In this document: positions 7,688 through 15,667 of the stretch, piece by piece
Layout: the number at the start of each line of letters is the position of its first letter
Position numbering within the stretch: position 1 is the first letter of the stretch
Assembly (NCBI GenBank): GCA_023301395.1
Contig: JALZUY010000206.1
Location: forward strand, 1-27,234
Length of the DNA stretch: 27,234 nucleotides
From: Nonlabens sp.
Lineage (GTDB): Bacteria; Bacteroidota; Bacteroidia; Flavobacteriales; Flavobacteriaceae
Direction: 5' to 3'
The notes under the pieces: model-generated
The model's input: only the letters and a program-made list of their open reading frames with translations
Databases searched by the model: none
Told to the model about the DNA's origin: nothing
Program-made: the position numbers and the translations under genes

Positions 7688-8147
7688 GTAGACCTTGGAG
7701 ATATGAAACGTCCTGTAACTCAGGATCGATTACGAATTTTGAAGATAAAAATTTGCGCCCAATAAGGACTGGATATCTCATTTCTTCCCTATTACTGAGA
7801 GTTAATGAAATCTTCCATAGTTTCCCTAATAATCTAATGTTTGCTATCACCTCATACCTCAACTCAGACTTACCATTACTACTGCGCACACTAGTGATTT
7901 CATATTCATCAAAACGCATTTGCTTACCATGATACTGTTCATGAGCCTCATCTAACAAAGTAGCTAGAAGAATTCCATTTTCTTCTTGAATATTTGTACA
8001 ATGAATACTTGAGGTATAAGCACCAGTATCAATCTTGATATCAAGATTTTCAATTTCCAGTATAGGAAAATCAGCACGATCTGTGCGACCTATAATTTGT
8101 TTCTTTTTAGACACTAGTTTTTCATCTATTAAGAAACAAAGATGCAT
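7677..8147 (-). CDS. RimB-like putative protease (DUF785, retropepsin-like)
   Basis: A 156-residue protein of the family often labelled 'ATP-dependent zinc protease' (PF05618), commonly next to rimK. I see the motif D40-T-G-A in KIDTGAYTSSIHC. This is the retropepsin-type aspartic protease signature and suits the view that the family has a clan AA fold rather than a zinc site; no HExxH is present. The C-terminal signature is PVLIGRKFL (about 130-138). One D-T-G per chain implies an active homodimer if it is a protease. The ATG at 8147 gives a short extra N-terminus. A GTG twelve codons in is an alternative start closer to the family's usual beginning. It is the first gene of the four-gene operon; in Pseudomonas the relative is called RimB. 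Confidence 0.8.
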   Translation of the reverse strand: MHLCFLIDEKLVSKKKQIIGRTDRADFPILEIENLDIKIDTGAYTSSIHCTNIQEENGILLATLLDEAHEQYHGKQMRFDEYEITSVRSSNGKSELRYEVIANIRLLGKLWKISLTLSNREEMRYPVLIGRKFLSSKFVIDPELQDVSYLQGLHEN

Positions 8148-8259
8148 GTATTTTATGAAAAGTCACCTTTAACTAATTGTTAATTATCCGAACCTCTTTT
8201 TAAACACTTTATTTATTGGTCAAAAACCACTATCTTACTGATGTTCAAAAACATCGATT

Positions 8260-8727
8260 ATGGGTATTAAAAGTTTTATAGGAAAAAGAACCGCTCAAGC
8301 AAGTAATTCTAATCAGGCATTTCAAGTAAAAGATTTTATGACTCGCAAACTAGTGACCTTTAATCCAGATCAAGGAATCACTACCGTAATGGACACCTTA
8401 CTTAAACAGCGTATTACTGGTGGACCTGTTGTAGACAGCAATAAAAAACTTGTAGGGATCATAAGCGATACGGACTTAATGCATGTTATAGGTGATAGTC
8501 GCTATCACAACATGCCTGTAGGTGATCGTAAAGTAAGCGATTACATGTCTAAACAAGTCGACACTATTGAGGCAGAAGCTGATATTTTTGAAGCCGCAAA
8601 TCGATTTCTCAAAACTGGCCACAGACGTTTTCCTGTTACTGACAATGGAGAATTAATAGGTCAAATTTCAAGAATGGATGTGATCATTGCAGCCACAAAA
8701 TTAAAAGGTGAAGACTGGCAAAAATAG
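8260..8727 (+). CDS. two-CBS-domain protein
   Basis: A 155-residue protein made almost wholly of two CBS domains, about residues 24-75 (VKDFMTRKLVTF to GIISDTDL) and 88-148 (VSDYMSKQVDTI to GQISRMDV). Paired CBS domains form a Bateman module that usually binds adenosyl compounds such as AMP, ATP or SAM. No catalytic or transport domain is attached, so it may sense nucleotides for an unknown partner. The N-terminus is short, basic and non-hydrophobic. It is divergent from the RimK operon across 112 bases and convergent with the DUF2237 gene, whose stop is 2 bases beyond its own. It looks like a single-gene transcript. Confidence 0.88.
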   Translation: MGIKSFIGKRTAQASNSNQAFQVKDFMTRKLVTFNPDQGITTVMDTLLKQRITGGPVVDSNKKLVGIISDTDLMHVIGDSRYHNMPVGDRKVSDYMSKQVDTIEAEADIFEAANRFLKTGHRRFPVTDNGELIGQISRMDVIIAATKLKGEDWQK

Positions 8728-8729
8728 TC

Positions 8730-9119
8730 TTACTCTACAGCGTATTTCTCTAGAAGTTCAAGCGTAGTATATTTTAAAGCTGCACCATCTGTTGACTTAA
8801 GGTTAATCAATGGTGCGACTCCAGCTTTCTCTGCCTCGAGCCATCTTAAAATGCATAAACACCACTTATCTCCAGGTTTTAATCCAGGGAAATTATATGC
8901 CGCAATAGTTGTAGAAAGATCATTTCCTCTGGACTTTGTATCATCTAAAAACTCTTGTGTCATTAACGCACAAACCACATGAGTACCTCGATCTTCACTT
9001 GCAGTACGGCAATATCCATCACGCCAATAACCTGTCAAAGGATCATTGCAACAAGATTCTAATGAAGTACCTAGAACATTAAGCGGTTGTACAGTGGAAT
9101 CATTTTGAGACATAGCCAT
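8730..9119 (-). CDS. DUF2237 family protein
   Basis: A protein of about 129 residues with the hallmark phrases of DUF2237: NVLGTSLESCC near the start, then DPLTGYWRDGYCRT, EDRGTHVVCALMT, RGNDLST, FPGLKPGDKWCLC and W-L-E-A-E-K-A-G. It is rich in conserved Cys, Trp and His, which suggests metal or redox chemistry, but no function is known to me. I place the start at the ATG at 9119. The frame stays open to a TTG at 9131, and an ATG at 9113 is also possible. It lies 66 bases downstream of the thioredoxin gene on the same strand and may be co-transcribed with it, which would fit a cysteine-rich protein. There is no signal peptide. Confidence 0.85.
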   Translation of the reverse strand: MAMSQNDSTVQPLNVLGTSLESCCNDPLTGYWRDGYCRTASEDRGTHVVCALMTQEFLDDTKSRGNDLSTTIAAYNFPGLKPGDKWCLCILRWLEAEKAGVAPLINLKSTDGAALKYTTLELLEKYAVE

Positions 9120-9197
9120 AGTTGAAATCAATAATAACAGAATAATTGAACGAATTTTAAGAAAATCATCAAAATCTCAAATGGATTACAAGATTCA

Positions 9198-9491
9198 TTA
9201 TGCCTTTGCGATTTGATCTTTTAAAACATGTAACGGTTGTACACCACTACCTTTCCATATCAATTTACCACTTTTATAGATCATAAAAGCAGGAACTCCT
9301 CGCACATTCATTTGAGTAGCAAGTGTCTTATTTTTATCTACATCTATCTTTAGAACCTTCACTCCATCGCCCAGCTCGTCTTTCAACTTTTCTAAAACAG
9401 GCATCATCGTTTGACATGGACCACACCAGGTTGCAAAAAAGTCTATGAGCACTGGAGTATCTGTTGCAACGATTTCTTTAAAACTAGCCAT
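9198..9491 (-). CDS. thioredoxin
   Basis: A 97-residue cytoplasmic thioredoxin, close to the minimal domain length. The active site is W22-C23-G-P-C26 and the cis-proline is P67 in RGVPAF. The buried Asp equivalent is D17 in LIDFFATWC. There is no signal peptide, so it should reduce disulfides of cytosolic partners and be recycled by thioredoxin reductase, which is not in the window. It is divergent from uvrC, with a -7-like motif at 9503-9510 and a copy of the dispersed palindrome between them. The DUF2237 gene lies downstream. Confidence 0.93.
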   Translation of the reverse strand: MASFKEIVATDTPVLIDFFATWCGPCQTMMPVLEKLKDELGDGVKVLKIDVDKNKTLATQMNVRGVPAFMIYKSGKLIWKGSGVQPLHVLKDQIAKA

Positions 9492-9502
9492 CTTTTTATT
9501 TT

Positions 9503-9510
9503 CAAAATTA
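9503..9510 (-). promoter_or_regulatory. candidate -7 element TAATTTTG for the thioredoxin gene
   Basis: On the minus strand this reads TAATTTTG, an exact TAnnTTTG match, ending 11 nt before the thioredoxin ATG, so the leader would be very short. No -33 TTG is visible at the usual spacing. Confidence 0.38.
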
Positions 9511-9567
9511 AAGTAATTATATTCTTTGAATCGTTATGGAAATGATAAGAAATGAGTTGATTTTAAT

Positions 9568-9585
9568 ACGCTTTCGCGAAAGCGT
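9568..9585. repeat. dispersed palindrome, intergenic copy (18 bp)
   Basis: ACGCTTTCGCGAAAGCGT is a perfect 18-bp palindrome between the divergent thioredoxin and uvrC genes. It is not followed by a T-run on either strand, and a terminator makes no sense between divergent genes. Confidence 0.88.
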
Positions 9586-9600
9586 GCTCTAGAAAATTCC

Positions 9601-9608
9601 TAACTTTA
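9601..9608 (+). promoter_or_regulatory. weak candidate -7 element for uvrC
   Basis: TAACTTTA matches TAnnTTTG except for the last base and ends only 7 nt before the uvrC ATG, implying a nearly leaderless mRNA. The -33 element is not visible. Confidence 0.2.
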
Positions 9609-9615
9609 CATCGCT

Positions 9616-11415
9616 ATGGAATTATCACCTCTTGAGGTTCAAATAAAAATATTACCACATACACCTGGTGTTTATCAATACTATGATAAGGATCACAAGC
9701 TGCTCTATGTAGGTAAGGCAAAGAATTTGAAAAAACGTGTTTCTTCTTATTTTACAAAAAATCATGACAGCTATCGCATTACATCGATGGTTAAAAAGAT
9801 TAAAACCATTGAGCACATAGTGGTGGAAACTGAAATGGACGCGTTACTGCTGGAGAACTCTTTGATTAAAAACAGGAATCCGCGATATAATATTATGTTG
9901 CGTGATGATAAAACTTACCCATGGTTGTGTATTAAAAAAGAGCGATTTCCACGTGTGTTTTTAACACGTAGAATGATTAAGGATGGTAGCGAATACTACG
10001 GTCCATTTTCTAGTGTGAAAACCGTGCGCACCTTACTGGATTTAATTAAAGGATTATATCCACTGCGTACTTGCAAATATGACCTGAGTACTGATAACAT
10101 TAACGCTGGGAAATATAAAGTTTGCCTAGAATATCACATAGGTAATTGTGCCGGACCTTGCGATAATTTAATGAATGAAACCGCTTATGCTCGTAACATA
10201 GATAATGTGCGCAATATTGTCAAGGGAGATTATAAGAATGCTGCAAAACATTTTGAATCCCAAATGATGGAACATGCACAAAACATGGAGTTTGAAGACG
10301 CACAACGTATTAAAGATAAACTAGAAATCTTACAGAAATACCAGTCTAAATCTACTGTTGTTAATTCTAAAATCACTGATGTTGATGTATTCACATTAAT
10401 ATCTGATGAGACGCATGCTTATGTTAATTACTTACAGTTATCTCACGGAGCGATTGTACGTTCTCATACCTTAGAGATTAAAAAGAAACTTGAAGAAACC
10501 GATCAAGAACTACTTGAAATTGCAATTATAGAGCTGCGACAGCGTTTCAACTCACAGTGTAAGGAAATTTATGTCCCATTTGAAGTGGAGTTAGGAAAAC
10601 AAATTAAAGTTACAATTCCGCAACTAGGTGATAAAAAGAAAATTGTCGACTTATCGTTGCGTAATGCAAAGTTTTTCCGTCAGGAACAATTCAAGACCAT
10701 TAAAATCGTTGATCCAGACAGGCATGTGAAACGCTTGATGGCTCAAATGAAATCTGATTTAAGATTGCACGTAGAACCTACTCATATAGAATGTTTTGAC
10801 AATTCAAACATTCAAGGAACTAATCCTGTGGCAGCTTGTGTAGTTTTCAAAAATGGAAAACCTAGTAAAAAGGAATATCGCAATTTCAATATTAAGACTG
10901 TAGAAGGACCCGATGACTTTGCAAGCATGGAAGAGGTTGTACATAGAAGATATCGCAGGTTACTTGAAGAAGGCGAGCCATTACCACAACTAATCGTAGT
11001 TGATGGTGGAAAAGGTCAACTGTCAAGTGGTCTCAAAGCTCTCGACAGACTAGGACTAAGAGGTAAAATAACAATTATAGGAATAGCAAAAAGGCTTGAG
11101 GAACTTTTTTACCCTAATGATCCAGTACCATTATACCTAGATAAACGTTCTGAAACCTTAAAGGTGATTCAACAAATGAGGAATGAGGCACACCGTTTTG
11201 GGATCACACACCATCGTAACAGGCGCAGCAAACAAGCCATTGAAACAGAGCTGGATAATATTCCTGGAGTAGGAGAAAAAACGGCTGTAGAATTATTACG
11301 CCATTTTAGATCTGTAAAAAGAATCAAAGAAGCTAGTAAAAAAGAAATTGAAGGCATAGTAGGAGTTTCCAGAGCGCAAAAAATTATCGACTTTTACAAG
11401 AATGAAAATGAATAG
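9616..11415 (+). CDS. uvrC: excinuclease ABC subunit C
   Basis: Makes both incisions around a DNA lesion in nucleotide excision repair, together with UvrA and UvrB. The 599 residues hold all expected parts. The N-terminal GIY-YIG nuclease has GVY (18-20), YVG (31-33) with the following basic run to R41, and E80 in LLLENSLIKNRNPRYN. A cysteine-containing linker follows, then a UVR helix pair (about 205-240) that binds UvrB. The RNase H-like nuclease has D395 in ECFDNSN, D463 in VVDGGKGQ and H526 in EAHRFG. The C-terminus has tandem helix-hairpin-helix motifs (NIPGVGEKTA and GIVGVSRAQK). The last 14 bases overlap the start of the patatin-like gene. The transcription-repair coupling factor mfd lies at the right edge. 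Confidence 0.97.
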   Translation: MELSPLEVQIKILPHTPGVYQYYDKDHKLLYVGKAKNLKKRVSSYFTKNHDSYRITSMVKKIKTIEHIVVETEMDALLLENSLIKNRNPRYNIMLRDDKTYPWLCIKKERFPRVFLTRRMIKDGSEYYGPFSSVKTVRTLLDLIKGLYPLRTCKYDLSTDNINAGKYKVCLEYHIGNCAGPCDNLMNETAYARNIDNVRNIVKGDYKNAAKHFESQMMEHAQNMEFEDAQRIKDKLEILQKYQSKSTVVNSKITDVDVFTLISDETHAYVNYLQLSHGAIVRSHTLEIKKKLEETDQELLEIAIIELRQRFNSQCKEIYVPFEVELGKQIKVTIPQLGDKKKIVDLSLRNAKFFRQEQFKTIKIVDPDRHVKRLMAQMKSDLRLHVEPTHIECFDNSNIQGTNPVAACVVFKNGKPSKKEYRNFNIKTVEGPDDFASMEEVVHRRYRRLLEEGEPLPQLIVVDGGKGQLSSGLKALDRLGLRGKITIIGIAKRLEELFYPNDPVPLYLDKRSETLKVIQQMRNEAHRFGITHHRNRRSKQAIETELDNIPGVGEKTAVELLRHFRSVKRIKEASKKEIEGIVGVSRAQKIIDFYKNENE

Positions 11416-13636
11416 GAAGGTTTGGTTTATTATAGTATTCGTTTTCGCGCAAGCGACGTTTGCAACAGCGCAACAAAATCAAGAAATTAAAAAAGAGAAA
11501 ATAGGACTTGTACTTTCTGGTGGTGGCGCAAAAGGACTCGCACATATAGGGACTTTAAAAGTTATCGATTCCCTAGGAATTAAAGTAGATTATATTGCTG
11601 GAACCAGTATGGGAGCAATTGTAGGCTCGCTTTATGCATCTGGATATACTGGGAAACAGCTGGATTCGATTTTTAAAACCATCAATTTTGATGATATCAT
11701 AAGTGATGACATCCCGCGTGAATCAAAAACATATTTTGAACGTAAAGAAAATGAGCGTTATGGTGTCACCTTACCATTCAAAAACTTTAAAATTCAAGTA
11801 CCCAACTCGTTAAGCAAAGGGCAAAACATCTATAATTTACTATCCAGGCTGCTTTCTCATGTTAAAGATGTTAATGATTTTAGTGAACTACCTATTCCTT
11901 TCTTTTGTATTGCTACAGATGTGGAAACTGGAGAAGGTGTTAAACTAGATAATGGCTATTTGCCTCGCGCAGTAAATGCGAGTGGAGCATTACCTTCACT
12001 TTTTGCTCCTGTAGAGATTGGTAATAGACTTTTTATAGATGGCGGTGTTACTGATAATTATCCAGTAGAAAAATTACGTGCTATGGGAATGGATATCATC
12101 ATAGGTGTAGATGTGCAAGATGAATTAAAAGACAGAGATCATCTCAACGGTGCATTTGACATTCTTACACAAATTAGTAATTACCGCACTATATCTGCGA
12201 TGACGAATAAGAAACCTTTAACTGATATCTATATCGATCCTGACATTGAGAAATACTCGGTCATATCATTTGACGCCGGTCAACAAATTATTAAGGAAGG
12301 TGAAATGGCCGCTTTTAAAAAGTTAGACGAATTGAAAGCCCTGGTTAAAATTGATTACCAGCGACCTAACTTATCAGCAATCAGTTCAGATAGTCTTTAC
12401 GTAGTTCAAGTCTATATAAATGGAAATGAAAATTACTCACGAGCTTATATCAACGGCCGTTTTAAACTTGAGACTCCTGGAAATGTAGCATATACAGACA
12501 TAAGAGATGGTATTAATAATTTACAAGCGACTAATAATTTCTCAAAAATCAACTATGAAATCATCAATACTCCAGACGGTGCCCTTCTTGAGATAGGTGT
12601 TATTGAAACAACTGTACGTAATTTTTTGAAATTGGGTGTTCACTATGATGAATTATTGAGAAGTGCTGCCTTAGTGAACCTTACCAGAAAAAATGTGCTT
12701 TTTGATAGTGATGCCGCATCTGCAGACGTTATTCTGGGTGATAATGTGAGATACAATTTTGATTATTACATTGACAAAGGTAAATACTGGTCTATAGGCA
12801 TGCATAGTGAATTTATACAGTACGAGAAACAAATTGATGCTCGGTTTGTAGAACAAGTAGCAGAAATTGAAATTAATGTGAATACTATAGATCTTGATTA
12901 CAATGACTGGACACAGCAATTATATCTTCAAACCAAGCTGGGCAATGAATTTAATTTCACGGTAGGGTTAGAACATAAATCGTTGCGGTTATTTACAGAA
13001 ACATTGAGCACAAACATAAGTGAAGACAGTCGCACCATATTTGAAAATAGCACCTATAGCAGTTTATATACTAAAGTACTATATGACACTTATGACAACC
13101 TGTTTTTCCCATCAAGTGGATGGAAAATAGATGGCGATTTCCATCTTTATGTATACAATAGTGGAATAGAAAATAATTTTCAAGAGTTCTCACTAGCTCA
13201 AGTATCCATAGGTCATGCAAAGAGTTTTGGGAATTTAAGTTTAAGAGGTGATTTTCTACTGGGTTTACCTATAGGTAACCCAGGAAATAGTTCTTTTGAC
13301 TTTTTCTTAGGAGGTTATGGAGCGAGACGCATCAATAACATATTACCTTTTTATGGTTATGATTTTGTAAGCTTGAGCGGTAACACCGTTATACGTGGAC
13401 TTGTAGAAATTGATTATGAAATCTTTAAAAACAATCACATTATTTTAAGCACAAACTCTGTAAAAATCGAGGATTACCTTTTTGAAAAATCAGACTGGAT
13501 AAGCACTGACGGCTTTACGGGATATGCCATAGGTTATGGATTAGAGACCTTTCTTGGACCATTGGAATTAAAGTACAGTTTCAGTCCAGATCAAAAACAA
13601 GGTGAATTCTATGTCAATCTAGGTTTTCAGTTTTAA
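11402..13636 (+). CDS. patatin-like phospholipase with POTRA and outer-membrane barrel
   Basis: A 744-residue fusion. A signal peptide (about 1-23, with FVFAQATFATAQ) is followed by a patatin lipase domain. That domain has the oxyanion-hole GGGAKG (40-45), nucleophile S69 in G67-T-S-M-G, and D213 of the catalytic dyad in DGG. Next come a POTRA-like segment (about 330-405) and a C-terminal beta-barrel resembling BamA/Omp85, ending in aromatic GFQF. This is the PlpD-like arrangement of type V secretion proteins in the outer membrane; in Bacteroidota the exact fate of the lipase domain is not established. The start overlaps uvrC by 14 bases, and a second ATG lies two codons later. A diverged palindrome copy (11440-11455) sits in the signal peptide and another (13639) just after the stop. 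Confidence 0.9.
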   Translation: MKMNRKVWFIIVFVFAQATFATAQQNQEIKKEKIGLVLSGGGAKGLAHIGTLKVIDSLGIKVDYIAGTSMGAIVGSLYASGYTGKQLDSIFKTINFDDIISDDIPRESKTYFERKENERYGVTLPFKNFKIQVPNSLSKGQNIYNLLSRLLSHVKDVNDFSELPIPFFCIATDVETGEGVKLDNGYLPRAVNASGALPSLFAPVEIGNRLFIDGGVTDNYPVEKLRAMGMDIIIGVDVQDELKDRDHLNGAFDILTQISNYRTISAMTNKKPLTDIYIDPDIEKYSVISFDAGQQIIKEGEMAAFKKLDELKALVKIDYQRPNLSAISSDSLYVVQVYINGNENYSRAYINGRFKLETPGNVAYTDIRDGINNLQATNNFSKINYEIINTPDGALLEIGVIETTVRNFLKLGVHYDELLRSAALVNLTRKNVLFDSDAASADVILGDNVRYNFDYYIDKGKYWSIGMHSEFIQYEKQIDARFVEQVAEIEINVNTIDLDYNDWTQQLYLQTKLGNEFNFTVGLEHKSLRLFTETLSTNISEDSRTIFENSTYSSLYTKVLYDTYDNLFFPSSGWKIDGDFHLYVYNSGIENNFQEFSLAQVSIGHAKSFGNLSLRGDFLLGLPIGNPGNSSFDFFLGGYGARRINNILPFYGYDFVSLSGNTVIRGLVEIDYEIFKNNHIILSTNSVKIEDYLFEKSDWISTDGFTGYAIGYGLETFLGPLELKYSFSPDQKQGEFYVNLGFQF
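11440..11455. repeat. diverged palindrome copy in the patatin signal peptide
   Basis: CGTTTTCGCGCAAGCG differs from the 16-bp consensus at two positions. It is read as V-F-A-Q-A, in the same frame as the AFAKA copies at 2412 and 19969. Confidence 0.55.
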
Positions 13637-13638
13637 AA

Positions 13639-13654
13639 CGCTTCCGCGAAAGCG
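13639..13654. repeat. palindrome copy 2 bases after the patatin stop
   Basis: CGCTTCCGCGAAAGCG has one mismatch to the 16-bp consensus and begins 3 bases past the last base of the stop codon. The T-to-C change at position 6 is shared with the decayed copy at 17058. Confidence 0.7.
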
Positions 13655-13744
13655 AGCCTTAAAACACTTACTTAGAAATAATTGTCTTTATTCATGGAAT
13701 GGTCTCCAGAATTTCCGAAATTGCTGAAAACAAAATAAAAACAC

Positions 13745-14899
13745 ATGCCTTTTTATCATAAACTCGGAAAAATACCACCCAAAAGACATACAGTTTTCAG
13801 AAAATCTAACGGTGAATTATATTCTGAACAGCTTTTTGGAACCATAGGTTTTGATGGCATGTCTACAAACTCTTACCACGTCCATAGACCTACTATGGTA
13901 AAAGAAATTAAAGGTCAATATTCTGTGAAACCTGAGATTGCTCTGGAAAACCATATTAAATCGTACCGATTTAGAGGATTTCAAGTAAAACCTAAAGCAG
14001 ACTATCTTGAAAGTCGCACCATAGTTCTTACTAACAGTGATGTGAATATTATTCTCGCAGCTCCTCAAGAGTCTATGGATGAATATTTCTACAAAAACTC
14101 AGATGCAGACGAGCTTATTTTCATCCACAAAGGATCAGGAACACTACGTACACACTTAGGAAACATAGATTTTAAATATGGTGATTATCTTTTAATTCCA
14201 CGTGGCGTAATTTATAAGTTGCGTTTTAATGACTCTGATAACAGATTGTTTATCACAGAATCTAGAAGACCTATTTACACGCCTAAACGTTACAGAAACT
14301 GGTTCGGTCAGTTGCTAGAACATTCTCCTTATTGTGAGCGTGATTTAAAAAGACCCGAGATACTTGAGACTCACGATGAGCTTGGTGAATTTTTAATGAA
14401 AGTAAAAAAGCAAGATGAGATTTTTGATATGGTATATGCTTCACATCCATTTGATGTAGTAGGATATGACGGTTATAATTTCCCTTACGCACTTTCTATT
14501 CACGATTTTGAACCCATTACTGGTCGCATACACCAGCCGCCACCAGTTCATCAAACTTTTGAGACAGACGCATTTGTGGTATGCAGCTTTGTACCTAGAC
14601 TTTATGATTACCATCCAGACAGTATTCCAGCACCGTATAATCACAGTAATATAGACAGTGATGAAGTACTTTACTACGTAGATGGTGATTTTATGAGTCG
14701 TAATGATGTGGATGCAGGACATATAAGTTTACATCCAGCAGGAATACCACATGGACCACATCCAGGTGCTGCAGAACGTAGTATAGGGAAAACTAAAACA
14801 GGAGAACTTGCCGTTATGGTAGATACTTTTAAACCGTTAAAAGTTACAAAAGCTGCTCTAGAGATTGCTGATGAAGATTACCACAAAAGCTGGTTGTAA
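13745..14899 (+). CDS. hmgA: homogentisate 1,2-dioxygenase
   Basis: Opens the aromatic ring of homogentisate with oxygen and ferrous iron to give maleylacetoacetate, a step in tyrosine and phenylalanine breakdown. The 384-residue protein begins with the family's MPFYHKLGKIPPKRH. It has a double cupin layout, with a first cupin around 120-175 (FIHKGSGTLRTHLG, YGDYLLIPRG). The second cupin is near the C-terminus, where H300, E307 and H336 (PYNH, SDEV, IPHGPHPG) are the likely iron ligands by comparison with the human H335/E341/H371 set. It is shorter than the roughly 430-445-residue proteobacterial and human enzymes. Other tyrosine-pathway genes are not next to it. Upstream lies a 108-base gap with a palindrome copy and no clear -7 motif. 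Confidence 0.92.
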   Translation: MPFYHKLGKIPPKRHTVFRKSNGELYSEQLFGTIGFDGMSTNSYHVHRPTMVKEIKGQYSVKPEIALENHIKSYRFRGFQVKPKADYLESRTIVLTNSDVNIILAAPQESMDEYFYKNSDADELIFIHKGSGTLRTHLGNIDFKYGDYLLIPRGVIYKLRFNDSDNRLFITESRRPIYTPKRYRNWFGQLLEHSPYCERDLKRPEILETHDELGEFLMKVKKQDEIFDMVYASHPFDVVGYDGYNFPYALSIHDFEPITGRIHQPPPVHQTFETDAFVVCSFVPRLYDYHPDSIPAPYNHSNIDSDEVLYYVDGDFMSRNDVDAGHISLHPAGIPHGPHPGAAERSIGKTKTGELAVMVDTFKPLKVTKAALEIADEDYHKSWL

Positions 14900-14907
14900 T
14901 AACCACT

Positions 14908-14915
14908 TATATTTG
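14908..14915 (+). promoter_or_regulatory. candidate -7 element TATATTTG
   Basis: An exact TAnnTTTG match, 30 nt before the TTG start of the CCC-motif membrane protein and just after hmgA. No -33 TTG lies at the expected distance. Confidence 0.4.
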
Positions 14916-14945
14916 CACCTATAATTACAGTAAAACAATATCAAA

Positions 14946-15578
14946 TTGGAAAACAACATTAACAATAGTTCCTCTAATCAGAACAGGTCTTGGGAAGATA
15001 ATAATTATTCAAATCAAGATTTTGATAGCACTGCAAGTCAGCAACAAAATCAAAGTCAAGAAAACTGGAGTTCACAACCATATCGTTCTAAATTACCAGC
15101 AGACCCTAGCGCCATGGTACTCGCAATTATAGCTACAGTACTATTTGTACTTTGTTGTTGTTTTGGAGGTCCGATTATTTCCTTAATCCTTACTACAATA
15201 GGTTTTATTCTTGCCCACAACAGTGTTAATAAATACAAGGAGAATGCAGGACATTATGACCCTAATAGTTTTAAAAAAGTAAACAATGCAAAAATCTTCA
15301 ACTTAGTAGTTGGAGTAATAAGTTTGCTAGTTATTATTATAAGTTTACTAGATGTATTTGATAATTACTCTCAATTTGGAGATAACTATTTTGATGATAT
15401 TTTTGGTAATAACAATGGATATTATGAAGATGATTCTTTATATGAAGATTCAGAGACTGAAGATGACTGGTATGAATATGAAGAAGAAGTAGTAGTAGAT
15501 AGTCTCAATCAAGAAACAGATTCTCTTAAAATTGAAGCAATAGAAGAAGTTATTATTGAAGAAATACCACAGGACTAA
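14946..15578 (+). CDS. CCC-motif membrane protein (DUF4190-like)
   Basis: A 210-residue protein starting at TTG; the next in-frame ATG (codon 57) would delete the whole N-terminal tail. Layout: a polar Asn/Gln/Ser-rich tail (1-50); a hydrophobic region (about 57-91) that contains C70-C71-C72 followed by FGGP; a short loop; a second membrane helix (about 116-136); and a strongly acidic, Tyr-rich C-terminal tail (140-210) with many Asp/Glu. The LCCCFGGP signature matches what is called the CCC-motif membrane protein family in Flavobacteriia, whose function is unknown. The triple cysteine could be a lipidation or metal site, but nothing here proves it. It has a -7 motif at 14908, and the DUF3108 gene follows after 89 bases. 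Confidence 0.78.
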   Translation: MENNINNSSSNQNRSWEDNNYSNQDFDSTASQQQNQSQENWSSQPYRSKLPADPSAMVLAIIATVLFVLCCCFGGPIISLILTTIGFILAHNSVNKYKENAGHYDPNSFKKVNNAKIFNLVVGVISLLVIIISLLDVFDNYSQFGDNYFDDIFGNNNGYYEDDSLYEDSETEDDWYEYEEEVVVDSLNQETDSLKIEAIEEVIIEEIPQD

Positions 15579-15667
15579 GTTATAATTATATGAAAGATAT
15601 GAGTTTTGGAACGAGTTTTGTAATTCTACAATTGAATCGCCTTAATAAGCGTTACAAAAGAAGCATT

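Noticed and set aside
8240..8255. Inverted repeat GATGTT-CAAA-AACATC just before the CBS gene
   Set aside because: Only 6-bp arms and AT-rich; easily due to chance, with no second copy seen upstream of another gene.
13710..13722. Inverted repeat AATTTC-C-GAAATT upstream of hmgA
   Set aside because: It could be an operator, but 6-bp AT-rich arms are weak evidence and no matching site was found elsewhere.
14283..14722. Several short frames on both strands inside hmgA
   Set aside because: Overlapping shadows; the hmgA frame contains all dioxygenase motifs and explains the region.
15590..15667. N-terminal extension of the DUF3108 gene from an upstream ATG
   Set aside because: It would put 26 non-signal residues before a standard Sec signal peptide; the ATG at 15668 is the better start.
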